Shown here one piece after another: positions 29,615 to 39,909 of a stretch of DNA of 64,000 bases. The stretch spans positions 3,107,001 to 3,171,000 of the forward strand of contig NZ_JAJOMY010000001.1 in the NCBI RefSeq assembly GCF_024699945.1, read 5' to 3'. Position 1 is the first letter of the stretch, and every line of letters starts with the position of its first letter. The translations under genes and the position numbers were made by a program. The DNA is from Phenylobacterium sp. J426 (GTDB lineage: Bacteria; Pseudomonadota; Alphaproteobacteria; Caulobacterales; Caulobacteraceae). A model generated the notes under the pieces. The model ran no database searches. It had not been told where the DNA came from and was given only the letters and a program-made list of their open reading frames with translations.

Positions 29615-30846
29615 CCGGTCAGAACATCCAGGCCGCGCCCAACGACGCCAACGTCCAGGGCCTGCCCGAGACCAAGGTCCGCAAGTTCAACATCAACTTC
29701 GGCCCGCAGCACCCGGCGGCCCACGGCGTGCTGCGCCTGGTGCTGGAGCTGGACGGCGAAGTCGTGGAGCGGGTCGATCCGCACATCGGCCTGCTGCACC
29801 GCGGCACCGAGAAGCTGATGGAGGCGCGTCCGTACGCCCAGACGATCCCCTACATGGACCGGCTGGACTACGTGGCCCCGATGAACCAGGAGCACGCGTA
29901 CTGCCTGGCCATCGAGAAGATGCTGGACGTCACGCCGCCGGTCCGGGCGCTGCTGATCCGCACGCTCTATGACGAGATCGGCCGCATCAAGAACCACCTG
30001 CTGAACGTCACCACCCAGGCGATGGACGTCGGCGCGCTCACGCCCCCGCTGTGGGGCTTCGAGGAGCGCGAGAAGCTGATGGTGTTCTACGAGCGCGCCT
30101 CGGGCGCTCGCCTGCACGCCAACTACTATCGCGTCGGCGGGGTCCGTCAGGACCTGCCGGAAGAGCTCGTCCGCGACATCTCGGACTGGTGCGACCAGTT
30201 CCCGAGGATCCTCGACGACATCGAGGGCCTGATCACCGACAACCGGATCTTCAAGCAGCGCAACGTCGACATCGGCGTGGTCTCGAAGGACGAGGCGATC
30301 GCCTGGGGCTTCTCGGGCGTGATGGTTCGCGGTTCGGGCATCCCCTGGGACCTGCGCCGCAGCCAGCCCTACGCCCTGTACTCCGAGATGGAGTTCGAGG
30401 TGCCGCTTGGCGTGAACGGCGACTGCTACGACCGCTACCTTTGCCGCATGCAGGAGATGCGGGAGTCGACCAAGATCATGAAGCAGTGCTGCGAGCGTCT
30501 GCTGAAGACGCCCGGCCCGGTGCTGGTCGACGACAACAAGGTGGCTCCGCCGCGGCGGGGCGAGATGAAGCGTTCGATGGAAGCGCTCATCCATCACTTC
30601 AAGCTTTACACCGAAGGCTATCGCACGCCGCCGGGCGACGTGTACGCCTGCGTCGAGGCCCCGAAGGGCGAGTTCGGCATCTATCTGGTCAGCAACGGCA
30701 CCAACAAGCCGTACCGCGCCAAGATCCGCGCCCCGGGCTATCCGCACCTGCAGGCGATGGACTGGATGAACCGCGGTCACATGCTGGCCGACGTCTCCGC
30801 CATCCTGGGTTCGCTCGACATCGTGTTCGGGGAGATCGACCGTTGA
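29611..30846 (+). CDS. nuoD: NADH-quinone oxidoreductase subunit D
   Basis: A 411-residue subunit (49-kDa type) that forms the quinone pocket with NuoB. Motifs [14 protein letters not shown] (~30) and [12 protein letters not shown] (~57) include the quinone-site histidine; the C-terminus ends [13 protein letters not shown], as in the family. ATG 29611 overlaps the nuoC stop (ATGA). It has no cluster ligands, as expected for an [NiFe]-hydrogenase-like relic. Confidence 0.97.
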   Translation: MTGQNIQAAPNDANVQGLPETKVRKFNINFGPQHPAAHGVLRLVLELDGEVVERVDPHIGLLHRGTEKLMEARPYAQTIPYMDRLDYVAPMNQEHAYCLAIEKMLDVTPPVRALLIRTLYDEIGRIKNHLLNVTTQAMDVGALTPPLWGFEEREKLMVFYERASGARLHANYYRVGGVRQDLPEELVRDISDWCDQFPRILDDIEGLITDNRIFKQRNVDIGVVSKDEAIAWGFSGVMVRGSGIPWDLRRSQPYALYSEMEFEVPLGVNGDCYDRYLCRMQEMRESTKIMKQCCERLLKTPGPVLVDDNKVAPPRRGEMKRSMEALIHHFKLYTEGYRTPPGDVYACVEAPKGEFGIYLVSNGTNKPYRAKIRAPGYPHLQAMDWMNRGHMLADVSAILGSLDIVFGEIDR

Positions 30847-31517
30847 GCGTCCGTAGGCTTTCACCCGTCCAGCCGGAAAGCTTCGCCTTCAGTCCCGATA
30901 CGCTGAAGAAAGCCAAGGCCTGGATGGCCAATTTCCCGGCCGGCAAGCAGCAGTCGGCCGTCGTGCCGGTGCTGTGGCTCGTGCAGAAGCAGGAAGGCTG
31001 GGTCTCCGAACCCGCGATCCGTGCGGTCGCCGAACTGCTCGGCATGCCGGTGATCCGGGTGCTGGAGGTCGTAACCTTCTACACCATGTTCATGCTGGAG
31101 CCCGTGGGCACCCACGCGCTGGTGCAGGTCTGTGGCACCACGCCGTGCCAGAGCCGCGGCGCCGAGGCGCTGATGGACGTCTGCAAGCGCCGCATCGGGG
31201 CTCAGAACCATCGCTCGGCCGACGGCAAGTTCTACTGGCAGGAAGTCGAGTGCCTGGGCGCGTGCGCCAATGCGCCGATGGCCGCCATCAACGACTATTA
31301 CTACGAGGACCTGACGCCGGAGAGCCTCGAGAAGCTCCTGAACGACTTCGCCGCAGGCAAGACCCCGCCGCCGGGGTCCGCCATCGGCCGCCAGGGCTCG
31401 GCGCCCGAGGGCGGTCCGATGACGCTGACGGACCCCAAGCTCTACGACGGCAGCCTCGCCAAGAAGATCAAGATCCCGAACCTGCCGGCCGCCGGTTCGG
31501 TGAAGGAGAAGGCGTGA
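30843..31517 (+). CDS. nuoE: NADH-quinone oxidoreductase subunit E
   Basis: A 224-residue thioredoxin-like [2Fe-2S] subunit (24-kDa type) carrying cluster N1a. Ligands are Cys97, Cys102 (VCGTTPC), Cys137 and Cys141 (CLGAC). A TTG at 30843 overlaps the nuoD stop and gives [16 protein letters not shown]; no ATG lies near. The last ~60 residues are a Pro/Gly-rich extension beyond the fold. Confidence 0.95.
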   Translation: MSVRRLSPVQPESFAFSPDTLKKAKAWMANFPAGKQQSAVVPVLWLVQKQEGWVSEPAIRAVAELLGMPVIRVLEVVTFYTMFMLEPVGTHALVQVCGTTPCQSRGAEALMDVCKRRIGAQNHRSADGKFYWQEVECLGACANAPMAAINDYYYEDLTPESLEKLLNDFAAGKTPPPGSAIGRQGSAPEGGPMTLTDPKLYDGSLAKKIKIPNLPAAGSVKEKA

Positions 31518-32830
31518 TGGTGGGCATCCTTGCCGACAAGGACCGCATCTTCACCAACCTCTACGGTCTGCACGACTGGGGTCTGGAAGGGGCGAAGACG
31601 CGCGGTTGCTGGAACGGGACGAAAGACATCGTCGCCCAGACGCCGGAGTGGATCTGCGACCAGATCAAGGCCTCCGGCCTTCGCGGCAGGGGCGGGGCTG
31701 GCTTCCCCACGGGGCTGAAGTGGACCTTCATGCCCAAGCAGGAGAGCGATCGTCCACACTACCTGGTGGTCAACGCCGACGAGTCCGAGCCGGGCGCGTG
31801 CAAGGACCGCGACATCCTGCGCAATGATCCGCACCTGTTGATCGAGGGCTGCCTGATCGCCTGCCGGGCGATCCGCGCGCACACCGCCTACATCTATATC
31901 CGCGGCGAGTACGTACACGAGCGCGAGCGCCTGCAGGCGGCCATCCAGCAGGCCTATGACGCCAAGCTGATCGGCCCGGGCAACGTCCATGGCTGGGACT
32001 GCGACGTCCGCGTCCAGCACGGCGGCGGCGCCTACATCTGCGGCGACGAAACCGCGCTGATGGAGAGCCTGGAGGGCAAGAAGGGCCAGCCGCGCCTGAA
32101 GCCGCCGTTCCCGGCCGGCGCCGGCATCTGGGGCGCGCCGACGACGATCAACAACGTCGAGTCGATCTCGGTCGTCGGAACCATCCTGCGCCGCGGCGCG
32201 GACTGGTTCGCGGGCTTCGGCACCGAGAAGTCGACGGGCACCAAGCTGTTCGCCGCGTCGGGCCACATCAACAAGCCCTGCGTCGTCGAAGACGCGGTCG
32301 GCATCCCCGTGAAGCAGCTGATCGAGGAGCACTTCGGCGGCGTTCGCGGCGGCTGGGGCAACCTCAAGGCGGTCATTCCCGGCGGCATCTCGGTACGCAT
32401 GATCCCGGCCCACGAGGCCGAGGAAGCCGTGATGACCTACGAGGACCTGCAGGCGAGGGGCTCCGGCCTCGGCACCGGCACCATGATCGTGTTCGACAAG
32501 GACGCAGACCTGGTGAAGGCGATCGCCCGGGCCAGCTACTTCTACAAGCACGAGAGCTGCGGCCAGTGCACGCCGTGCCGCGAAGGCACCGGCTGGATGT
32601 GGCGGGTCATGGAGCGGATGGTCACCGGCGAAGCCGAGATGTCCGAGATCGACCTGCTGCTGGACGTCGCCAGTCAGGTCGAAGGCCACACCATCTGCGG
32701 CCTGGGTGACGCGGCCGCCTGGCCGATCCAGGGCCTCTTCCGCCACTTCCGCCACGAGGTCGAAGAGCGGATCAACAACTACCGCGCGCGCAAAGGCTCT
32801 TATGCCGGCGCGTCCATCGCGGCGGAGTAA
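31517..32830 (+). CDS. nuoF: NADH-quinone oxidoreductase subunit F
   Basis: The 437-residue NADH- and FMN-binding subunit (51-kDa type) where electrons enter. [13 protein letters not shown] (~57) binds NADH/FMN, and the N3 cluster ligands are in [12 protein letters not shown] (~350) with a distal Cys in [10 protein letters not shown] (~395). The ATG overlaps the nuoE stop by one base; GTG 31514 directly upstream is also in frame. Confidence 0.97.
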   Translation: MVGILADKDRIFTNLYGLHDWGLEGAKTRGCWNGTKDIVAQTPEWICDQIKASGLRGRGGAGFPTGLKWTFMPKQESDRPHYLVVNADESEPGACKDRDILRNDPHLLIEGCLIACRAIRAHTAYIYIRGEYVHERERLQAAIQQAYDAKLIGPGNVHGWDCDVRVQHGGGAYICGDETALMESLEGKKGQPRLKPPFPAGAGIWGAPTTINNVESISVVGTILRRGADWFAGFGTEKSTGTKLFAASGHINKPCVVEDAVGIPVKQLIEEHFGGVRGGWGNLKAVIPGGISVRMIPAHEAEEAVMTYEDLQARGSGLGTGTMIVFDKDADLVKAIARASYFYKHESCGQCTPCREGTGWMWRVMERMVTGEAEMSEIDLLLDVASQVEGHTICGLGDAAAWPIQGLFRHFRHEVEERINNYRARKGSYAGASIAAE

Positions 32831-32836
32831 TCCGGA

Positions 32837-34876
32837 ATGCCTATCGCCAAGGTCGACGGGGTCGAGGTCGAGTTCGAGCCGGGGATGAACGTCCTCCAGG
32901 TCTGCGAGCTGGCCGGTAAGGAGATCCCGCGCTTCTGCTACCACGAGCGGCTGTCGATCGCCGGCAACTGCCGCATGTGCCTCGTCGAGGTGAAGCCCGG
33001 CCCGCCGAAGCCGCAGGCGTCGTGCGCCCTGCCGGCCGCCGAGGGCCAGGAGATCTTCACCGACACACCGATGGTGAAGAAGGCCCGCCACGGGGTGATG
33101 GAGTTCCTGCTCATCAACCACCCGCTGGATTGCCCGATCTGCGACCAAGGCGGCGAGTGCGACCTGCAGGACCAGGCCATGGGCTATGGCCGCGACGACA
33201 GCCGCTACGCCGAGAACAAGCGGGCCGTCGAAGAGAAGTACATGGGTCCGCTGATCAAGACGGTCATGACCCGCTGCATCCAGTGCACCCGCTGCGTCCG
33301 CTTCATCACCGAAGTGGCCGGCGTGCCGGACATCGGCCTCATCTCCCGCGGCGAAGACGTTGAGATCACGACCTATCTCGACAAGGCGGTGGGCTCGGAG
33401 CTGTCGGCCAACGTCATCGACCTGTGCCCGGTCGGCGCGCTCACCTCGAAGCCGTATGCGTTCAACGCGCGGCCCTGGGAGCTGAAGAAGACCGAGAGCG
33501 TGGACGTCATGGACGCGCTCGGCTCGGCGATCCGGGTCGACGCCCGCGGCCCGGCCGTTCTGCGCGTGCTTCCCCGCATCAACGACGAGGTCAACGAGGA
33601 GTGGATCTCGGACAAGACGCGCTATGCGGTCGACGGCCTGTCGCGCCAGCGCCTGGACCGTCCCTACATCCGTGAAGCCGGCAAGCTGCGCGTCGCCGAT
33701 TGGGGCGAGGCCCTGGAGCTGGTCGCGTCGAAGCTGAAGGCGACTTCGGCCGACCGCATCGGCGTGATCGCCGGCGACCTGCAAGACGCCGAATCCATGA
33801 AGGCCGCCAAGGACCTGTTTGGCGGCCTGGGCGTGACCAGCCTCGACTGCCGTCAGGACGGCTCCGTGCTGGGCGCGGGCCCGCGCGAGAGCTGGCTGTT
33901 CAACTCGACGCTGATGGGCATCGAGGACGCCGACGTCGTCCTATTCGTGGGCTCCAACCCGCGCATCGAGGCGCCGGTGCTGAACGCCCGCCTGCGCAAG
34001 CGCTGGCTCGCTGGCGCGCTGCGTGTCGGGGTCATCGGCGAGAGCGCCGACCTGACCTACGATTACGAGCACCTGGGCGCCGGCCCGGCCAGCCTCAACG
34101 GCCTCGCCAAGTCCAAGAGCGACTTCGTGAAGGCGCTCAAGGACGCCAAGGCCCCGGCCATCGTTGTGGGCGCCGGCGCGCTTTCGCGGGCTGACAGCGC
34201 CGCGGTGCTGCAGGCGGCGGCCTCGGTCGCCAAGGCGTTCGGCATGACCTGGAACGTGCTGCACACGGCGGCGAGCCGCGTGGGCGGCCTCGACCTCGGC
34301 TTCGTGCCGCAGGCCGGCGGCAAGACCGCGCGCGAACTCGTCCAGAAGGGTGCCGCCGACGTCCTGTTCCTGCTGGGCGCCGACGAGCTCGACCTGTCGA
34401 AGACCGACGCCTTCGTCGTCTATCTCGGCACCCACGGAGACGCGGGCGCCCACCGGGCCGACGTGATCCTGCCGGGCGCCGCCTACACCGAGAAGAACGG
34501 CATTTACGTGAACACCGAGGGCCGCGTGCAGCTCGGCTTCCGCGCCGTCTTCCCGAAGGGGGATGCCAAGGAGGACTGGGCGATCCTGCGGGCGCTTTCC
34601 GAGCGTCTGGGCGCCAAGCTGCCCTACGACAGTCTGGACCAGCTGCGCGCCACGCTGTTCGCCGAGCATCCGACCTTCGGCCGCATCGACTACGTGGCCG
34701 AGACGCCGGCGGCGTTCGACCTGGCCGGCCTCGGCACGAAGGGCGAGGTCTCGGACGACCCGTTCTGGAGCGGCGTGAAGAACTTCTACCTGACCAACCC
34801 CATCGCCCGCGCCAGCGTGACGATGGCCGAATGCGCCTCCCTCGCGGCCGGCGCCACGAAGATCGCGGCGGAGTAG
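32837..34876 (+). CDS. nuoG: NADH-quinone oxidoreductase subunit G
   Basis: The 679-residue large peripheral subunit (75-kDa type). The N-terminal ferredoxin domain has FCYHERLSIAGNCRMC. A His/Cys cluster segment follows (CPICDQGGECDLQD), then CIQCTRCVRF and DLCPVGAL for the [4Fe-4S] centres N4 and N5. The rest is a molybdopterin-oxidoreductase-like domain without cofactor. The length is typical of alphaproteobacteria and mitochondria, shorter than the E. coli form. Confidence 0.97.
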   Translation: MPIAKVDGVEVEFEPGMNVLQVCELAGKEIPRFCYHERLSIAGNCRMCLVEVKPGPPKPQASCALPAAEGQEIFTDTPMVKKARHGVMEFLLINHPLDCPICDQGGECDLQDQAMGYGRDDSRYAENKRAVEEKYMGPLIKTVMTRCIQCTRCVRFITEVAGVPDIGLISRGEDVEITTYLDKAVGSELSANVIDLCPVGALTSKPYAFNARPWELKKTESVDVMDALGSAIRVDARGPAVLRVLPRINDEVNEEWISDKTRYAVDGLSRQRLDRPYIREAGKLRVADWGEALELVASKLKATSADRIGVIAGDLQDAESMKAAKDLFGGLGVTSLDCRQDGSVLGAGPRESWLFNSTLMGIEDADVVLFVGSNPRIEAPVLNARLRKRWLAGALRVGVIGESADLTYDYEHLGAGPASLNGLAKSKSDFVKALKDAKAPAIVVGAGALSRADSAAVLQAAASVAKAFGMTWNVLHTAASRVGGLDLGFVPQAGGKTARELVQKGAADVLFLLGADELDLSKTDAFVVYLGTHGDAGAHRADVILPGAAYTEKNGIYVNTEGRVQLGFRAVFPKGDAKEDWAILRALSERLGAKLPYDSLDQLRATLFAEHPTFGRIDYVAETPAAFDLAGLGTKGEVSDDPFWSGVKNFYLTNPIARASVTMAECASLAAGATKIAAE

Positions 34877-34879
34877 GCG

Positions 34880-35968
34880 ATGCAGACTTCCTTCTGGGAA
34901 ACCCCGGGCGGCTGGACCCTGCTCACCGTCGGCCAGATCCTGGCGGTGATGATCTGGATCCTGCTGTCGCTGGCCTTCCTGCTGCTGGCCGACCGCAAGA
35001 TCTGGGCGGGCGTTCAGATGCGGAAGGGCCCGAACGTCGTGGGCCCCTTCGGCCTGCTGCAGTCCTTCGCCGACTTCCTGAAGTTCGTGCTGAAGGAGAT
35101 CGTCATCCCGTCGGGGGCCGACAAGGCGGTCTTCCTGCTGGCGCCGCTGATCAGTTTCACGCTCGCCTTCGCCGCCTGGGCGGTCATGCCGCTCGCGCCG
35201 GGCTGGGTGGTTTCCGACATCAACGTCGGCATCCTCTACCTGTTCGCGATCAGCTCGCTCGGCGTCTACGGCATCATCATGGGCGGCTGGGCCTCGAACT
35301 CGAAGTACCCGTTCCTGGGGTCGCTCCGGTCGGCCGCACAGATGGTGTCCTACGAAGTCTCGCTTGGCTTCATCATCGTGGCCGTCATCGTGCTCGCCGG
35401 CACCATGAACCTGCAGGGCATCGTCACCAGCCAGCAGGGCGGGTTCTGGAACTGGTACGCCTTCGGCGGCCCGGGCGGCATCGAGAAGCTGCCGCTGCTG
35501 CTGTTCATGATCCCGCTGACGGTGATCTTCTTCATCTCCGGCCTCGCCGAGACGAACCGTCCGCCCTTCGACCTGCCCGAGGCCGAGTCCGAGCTCGTGG
35601 CCGGCTATCAGGTGGAATACTCGTCGACCCCGTACCTGCTGTTCATGATCGGCGAGTACGCGAACATCGTGCTGATCTGCGCGATGACGACGATCCTGTT
35701 CTTCGGGGGCTGGACCGCGCCGTTCCCGACGCCGTTCACCGACGCCTGGCATCCGACGGCCGCCAGCTTCTTCTACTTCATGTGGTTCTTCCTGAAGGTC
35801 GTCTTCTTCTTCTTCCTGGTGTCGATGGCGAAGGCGATCGTGCCCCGCTACCGCTACGACCAGCTGATGCGACTGGGCTGGAAGGTGTTCCTGCCGTTCT
35901 CGCTGATCGCGATCTTCTTCATCTCGGGCTGGGCGCTGTTCGTGCTCAAGCCGGCGATGGGCTCGTGA
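34880..35968 (+). CDS. nuoH: NADH-quinone oxidoreductase subunit H
   Basis: A 362-residue membrane subunit (ND1) linking the quinone chamber to the proton channels. About eight helices are seen, with the conserved loop [20 protein letters not shown] (near 230) and [14 protein letters not shown] near the N-terminus. The ATG follows the nuoG stop by 3 bases. Its stop overlaps the GTG start of the small lipoprotein gene. Confidence 0.97.
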   Translation: MQTSFWETPGGWTLLTVGQILAVMIWILLSLAFLLLADRKIWAGVQMRKGPNVVGPFGLLQSFADFLKFVLKEIVIPSGADKAVFLLAPLISFTLAFAAWAVMPLAPGWVVSDINVGILYLFAISSLGVYGIIMGGWASNSKYPFLGSLRSAAQMVSYEVSLGFIIVAVIVLAGTMNLQGIVTSQQGGFWNWYAFGGPGGIEKLPLLLFMIPLTVIFFISGLAETNRPPFDLPEAESELVAGYQVEYSSTPYLLFMIGEYANIVLICAMTTILFFGGWTAPFPTPFTDAWHPTAASFFYFMWFFLKVVFFFFLVSMAKAIVPRYRYDQLMRLGWKVFLPFSLIAIFFISGWALFVLKPAMGS

Positions 35969-36165
35969 GGACTGCGGTCGCCATGCTCTCGCTGCTGGCG
36001 CTGGGCGCGTGCGCAAGCGCGCCCGCCTTCCGCGACGAGGGCCTGGCGACCTACGACGCCATTCGCGACGCGCAGCAGGCCTGCGCCGCGAAGGGGCTGA
36101 CCTTGAAACTTCGGGACCAGGGGGATTCCAGGCGTCTGGACCACTGGTCCTGTCAGAAGGACTGA
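35965..36165 (+). CDS. Small lipoprotein encoded inside the nuo operon
   Basis: A 66-residue protein starting at GTG 35965, overlapping the nuoH stop (GTGA). The signal [16 protein letters not shown] has a lipobox with Cys16; the mature part of about 50 residues contains two further Cys (QQACAAKG and HWSCQKD) that could form a disulfide. nuoI starts 7 bases downstream. It is not one of the 14 core subunits. It could be an accessory or assembly factor, but no function is known to me. The tight packing and intact frame support it as real. Confidence 0.75.
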   Translation: MRTAVAMLSLLALGACASAPAFRDEGLATYDAIRDAQQACAAKGLTLKLRDQGDSRRLDHWSCQKD

Positions 36166-36172
36166 GACTGAA

Positions 36173-36665
36173 ATGCTGAACCGGATCGGTCAGGCGGTGA
36201 AGGGGGGCGGCCCTGCTGGACTTCGCCGGCGCCTTCGGCCTCGCCATGAAGCATATGGTGCGGCCCAAGAAGACGGTGCAGTACCCGCACGAACGCAACC
36301 CGCAGAGCCCGCGCTTCCGCGGCGAGCACGCCCTGCGCCGCTATCCGAACGGCGAAGAGCGCTGCATCGCCTGCAAGCTTTGCGAGGCCGTGTGCCCGGC
36401 TCAGGCCATCACCATCGAGGCCGAACCGCGCGCCGACGGTAGCCGCCGCACGACCCGCTACGACATCGACATGGTGAAGTGCATCTACTGCGGCCTGTGC
36501 CAGGAGGCCTGCCCGGTGGACGCCATCGTCGAGGGTCCGAACCTCGAGTTCGCTGTCGAGACCCGCGAGGAGCTCTACTACGACAAGGAGCGCCTGCTGG
36601 ATAACGGCGACCGCTGGGAACGCGAGATCGCGAAGAATCTGGAACTGGACGCGCCGTACCGCTAA
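36173..36665 (+). CDS. nuoI: NADH-quinone oxidoreductase subunit I (one-base frameshift)
   Basis: A 163-residue 8Fe ferredoxin-like subunit (23-kDa type) with clusters N6a and N6b: [12 protein letters not shown] and [12 protein letters not shown]. The start [11 protein letters not shown] is in one frame and the rest ([16 protein letters not shown]...) in another. A run of six G at 36202-36207 needs one base fewer. Complex I does not work without NuoI, so a sequencing error is likely. As written, a shorter product from ATG 36246 would lack the N-terminal helix. Confidence 0.93.
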
Positions 36666-36726
36666 ACCCGCGGCGCGATTCCGCCGGCCGCGACGCGGCT
36701 GATCTGAGGGACGAAAGACGAGCCGA

Positions 36727-37350
36727 ATGCCCCTGCAGGCGATCGCATTTTATCTGATGGCGGCAGTCACCGTCGCAGCCGGTTTTGGCGTGGTCTCCGC
36801 GCGCAACCCGGTGCACTCGGTGCTGTGGCTGATCCTGGCCTTCTTCTCGGCCGCGGGCCTCTTCGTCCTGATGGGCGCGGAGTTCCTCGCGATGCTGCTG
36901 GTGGTCGTCTACGTGGGCGCCGTGGCGGTGCTGTTCCTGTTCGTCGTCATGATGCTGGACGTCGACTTCGCCGCGCTACGGCAGGGCTTCGCCCGTTACA
37001 TGCCGCTGGGCCTGCTGATCGCCGGCGTTCTGGCGGTGGAGATGATCGTCGTCTCGTCGACCGTGGCCACGCGCGGCGCGGCCGCCGGCAACGACCTGCC
37101 GATGGCGAGCGGGCAGGGCGTCGACGTCACCAACGCGGAGGCGATCGGCCGGGTGCTCTACACGGACTACGTCTACTTCTTCCAGGCGGCGGGCCTGGTG
37201 CTGCTGGTGGCGATGATCGGGGCGATCGTGCTCACCCTGCGCCACAAGCCGGGCGTCAAGCGCCAGCTCGTCGCCGACCAGGTCCTGCGCACGCCGAAGA
37301 CGGGCATGCGCATCATCGACATCAAGCCGGGCGAGGGGATCGGCGAATGA
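36727..37350 (+). CDS. nuoJ: NADH-quinone oxidoreductase subunit J
   Basis: A 207-residue membrane subunit (ND6). Five helices, with the conserved third-helix segment [19 protein letters not shown] (~57-75), which includes the flexible pi-bulge region. A 61-base gap separates it from nuoI. It overlaps nuoK by 4 bases (ATGA). Confidence 0.95.
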   Translation: MPLQAIAFYLMAAVTVAAGFGVVSARNPVHSVLWLILAFFSAAGLFVLMGAEFLAMLLVVVYVGAVAVLFLFVVMMLDVDFAALRQGFARYMPLGLLIAGVLAVEMIVVSSTVATRGAAAGNDLPMASGQGVDVTNAEAIGRVLYTDYVYFFQAAGLVLLVAMIGAIVLTLRHKPGVKRQLVADQVLRTPKTGMRIIDIKPGEGIGE

Positions 37351-37652
37351 TCGGCCTACCGCACTATCTGGCCGTCGCGGCGATCCTGTTCACGATCGGC
37401 GTCTTCGGCATCTTCGTGAACCGCAAGAACATCATCGTCATCCTGATGTCGATCGAGCTGATCCTTCTCGCGGTGAACATCAACCTGGTGGCCTTCTCGG
37501 TCTATCTGGGCAACGTGACGGGGCAGATCTTCGCCATGTTCGTCCTCACCGTCGCGGCCGCCGAGGCGGCCGTGGGCCTGGCCATCCTGGTCACGTTCTT
37601 CCGCAACCGCGGCGACATCGCCGTGGACGACGCCTCGATGATGAAGGGCTGA
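37347..37652 (+). CDS. nuoK: NADH-quinone oxidoreductase subunit K
   Basis: A 101-residue membrane subunit (ND4L) with three helices. The two membrane Glu of the proton pathway are visible in [13 protein letters not shown] (~33) and [12 protein letters not shown] (~70). ATG 37347 overlaps the nuoJ stop. Confidence 0.96.
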   Translation: MIGLPHYLAVAAILFTIGVFGIFVNRKNIIVILMSIELILLAVNINLVAFSVYLGNVTGQIFAMFVLTVAAAEAAVGLAILVTFFRNRGDIAVDDASMMKG

Positions 37653-37659
37653 GCGAACC

Positions 37660-39894
37660 GTGGAAAACGCTGCCGTCCTCGTCACCGTCATCCTGTTCGG
37701 CCCGTTGCTGGGCGCGATCACGGCCGGCCTGTTCGGCCGAGTGATCCCGAGCAAGGTCAGCCAGGCCGTCACCACTGGCCTCCTGTTCCTGTCGGCCATC
37801 CTGTCGTGGGTGGTGTTCAGCCAATGGACCTGGGGCGGCCTCGAGCCGTTCACCGTCACCTACGCCCCGTTCATCCACGTCGGCGACTTCATCTCCAACT
37901 GGTCGTTCCGCCTGGACGGCCTATCGGCGGTGATGCTGGTGGTGGTCACGACCGTCTCGTCGCTCGTGCACCTCTATTCGTGGGGCTACATGGCCGAGGA
38001 TCCGCACAAGCCGCGGTTCTTCGCTTACCTGTCGCTCTTCACCTTCGCCATGCTGGCGCTGATCAGCGCCGCCGACTTCATGCAGCTGTTCTTCGGCTGG
38101 GAAGGCGTGGGCCTGGCGAGCTACCTGCTGATCGGCTTCTGGTTCAAGAAGCCCACGGCCAACGCCGCCTCGATCAAGGCCTTCGTGGTCAACCGTGTCG
38201 GCGACTTCGGCTTCGCGCTCGGCATCATGACGGTGTTCTGGGCCTTCGGGACCATCCAGTTCGCCGAGATCTTCCCGCAGATCGCCGCCAACGCCGATCG
38301 CAGCTGGGAATTCATCGGCCGCGACTGGCGCCTGATGGATCTGGCCTGCGGACTGCTGTTCATCGGCGCCATGGGCAAGTCGGCCCAGTTCTTCCTGCAC
38401 ACCTGGCTGCCGGACGCCATGGAAGGCCCGACGCCGGTGTCGGCGCTGATCCACGCCGCGACCATGGTCACGGCTGGCGTCTACATGGTCTGCCTGCTGT
38501 CGCCGATGTTCGAATACGCCCCGGTGGCGAAGAACATCGTCACGGTGATCGGCGCGGTGACAGCGCTGTTCGCGGCGACCGTCGGCCTTACGCAGAACGA
38601 CATCAAGCGTGTCATCGCCTATTCGACCTGCTCGCAGCTGGGCTACATGTTCTTCGCCGCGGGCGTCGGCGCCTACCAGGCGGCGATGTTCCACCTGTTC
38701 ACCCACGCCTTCTTCAAGGCGCTGCTGTTCTTGGGCGCGGGCTCGGTCATCCACGGCATGGCGCACGAGCAGGACATGCGCCGCTACGGCGCGCTGACGA
38801 AGTACCTGCCGGTCACCTATGCGGTCATGACCATCGGCACGATCGCCATCACCGGCCTCGGCATTCCGTTCCTCGACTGGGGCTTCGCGGGCTTCTATTC
38901 GAAGGACGCGATCATCCACGCTGCCTACGAGGGCGCTCAGGCGGGTCACGCCATCGGCTGGTTCGCCTTCATCATTGGCGTGCTCGTGGCCGGTCTCACG
39001 GCGTTCTATTCCTGGCGCCTGGCGTTCTTCACGTTCAACGGCCACGCCCGCTGGACGTCGGAGGACCTCGAACACCACTGGCACAACCGCGACCATCACG
39101 CTGACGACGCCCACGGCGCGCACAGCGATCACGCTTCGGACGCTCAACACGAGACGCACGACGAGCCGCTAGCCAGCGACGATCATGCGCACGGTCATGG
39201 GCATGGCCACCACGGTCCGGCGCTGCCCCACGAGAGCCCGTGGAGCATGCGCATCCCCCTGATCGTGCTGTCGATCGGCGCCATCGCGGCCGGCTTCGCC
39301 TTCCACCATCAGTTCATCGGCGACGAGAAGGCAGAGTTCTGGAAGGGCGCGATCTACAACGCCCCGGTCGAGCACCACGGCGCGGCCGCCGGCGCCCATG
39401 CGGCGCCGGCCGGTCCCGACCATGCCACGACCGACGCGGCCCAGCATGCCGCCGGCCCGATCCCGGCGCCCGCCGTCGAGCAGCCCGCCGAGGAGCATCA
39501 CGCGCCCGTGTGGGTGATCCTGGCTCCGCTGGTGGCTTCGGTGCTGGGCCTGGTGGTCGCAGCCTACGTCTATCTGCTGCGGGAAGGTCTCGGCGCACGC
39601 CTCGCCGCCCGCGGCGGCCCCCTGTACGTGTTCTTCTACAACAAGTGGTTCTTCGACGAGCTCTACCAGGCGACCTTCGTTCGGGCGGCCAAGTTCCTGG
39701 GCGACCTGTTCTGGAAGGGCGGGGACCAGAAGATCATCGACGGCCTCGGCCCCGACGGCGTCTCAGCGCTGTCGGTCAAGGTGGGGAAGGGCGCAGGACG
39801 CCTGCAGTCCGGATATGTCTACCACTATGCCTTCGTGATGCTGCTGGGCGTCGCGGGCCTGCTGACCTACGCCCTCTGGGCCTGGAACGCCTGA
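37660..39894 (+). CDS. nuoL: NADH-quinone oxidoreductase subunit L, with His-rich insert
   Basis: The 744-residue distal antiporter-like subunit (ND5), longer than the ~610-residue E. coli form. Conserved features include FFGWEGVGLASYLLIGFW (Glu of the proton path) and HTWLPDAMEGPTPVSALIHAATMV. Between later helices it has a hydrophilic insert (~470-527) very rich in His, Asp and Ala, and a second Ala/Pro/His-rich stretch (~568-612). The long lateral helix and last membrane helix follow. GTG start, 7 bases after nuoK. Confidence 0.96.
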   Translation: MENAAVLVTVILFGPLLGAITAGLFGRVIPSKVSQAVTTGLLFLSAILSWVVFSQWTWGGLEPFTVTYAPFIHVGDFISNWSFRLDGLSAVMLVVVTTVSSLVHLYSWGYMAEDPHKPRFFAYLSLFTFAMLALISAADFMQLFFGWEGVGLASYLLIGFWFKKPTANAASIKAFVVNRVGDFGFALGIMTVFWAFGTIQFAEIFPQIAANADRSWEFIGRDWRLMDLACGLLFIGAMGKSAQFFLHTWLPDAMEGPTPVSALIHAATMVTAGVYMVCLLSPMFEYAPVAKNIVTVIGAVTALFAATVGLTQNDIKRVIAYSTCSQLGYMFFAAGVGAYQAAMFHLFTHAFFKALLFLGAGSVIHGMAHEQDMRRYGALTKYLPVTYAVMTIGTIAITGLGIPFLDWGFAGFYSKDAIIHAAYEGAQAGHAIGWFAFIIGVLVAGLTAFYSWRLAFFTFNGHARWTSEDLEHHWHNRDHHADDAHGAHSDHASDAQHETHDEPLASDDHAHGHGHGHHGPALPHESPWSMRIPLIVLSIGAIAAGFAFHHQFIGDEKAEFWKGAIYNAPVEHHGAAAGAHAAPAGPDHATTDAAQHAAGPIPAPAVEQPAEEHHAPVWVILAPLVASVLGLVVAAYVYLLREGLGARLAARGGPLYVFFYNKWFFDELYQATFVRAAKFLGDLFWKGGDQKIIDGLGPDGVSALSVKVGKGAGRLQSGYVYHYAFVMLLGVAGLLTYALWAWNA

Positions 39895-39909
39895 GGGGGA
39901 TAACGACCA

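Noticed and set aside
31442..33784. A 780-codon minus-strand open frame opposite nuoF and nuoG
   Set aside because: Antisense shadow of two intact complex I genes with standard Fe-S motifs on the other strand.
35965..36665. Treating nuoI as a pseudogene
   Set aside because: All 13 other complex I genes are present and both 4Fe-4S motifs are intact; a single extra G in a G run explains the break better.
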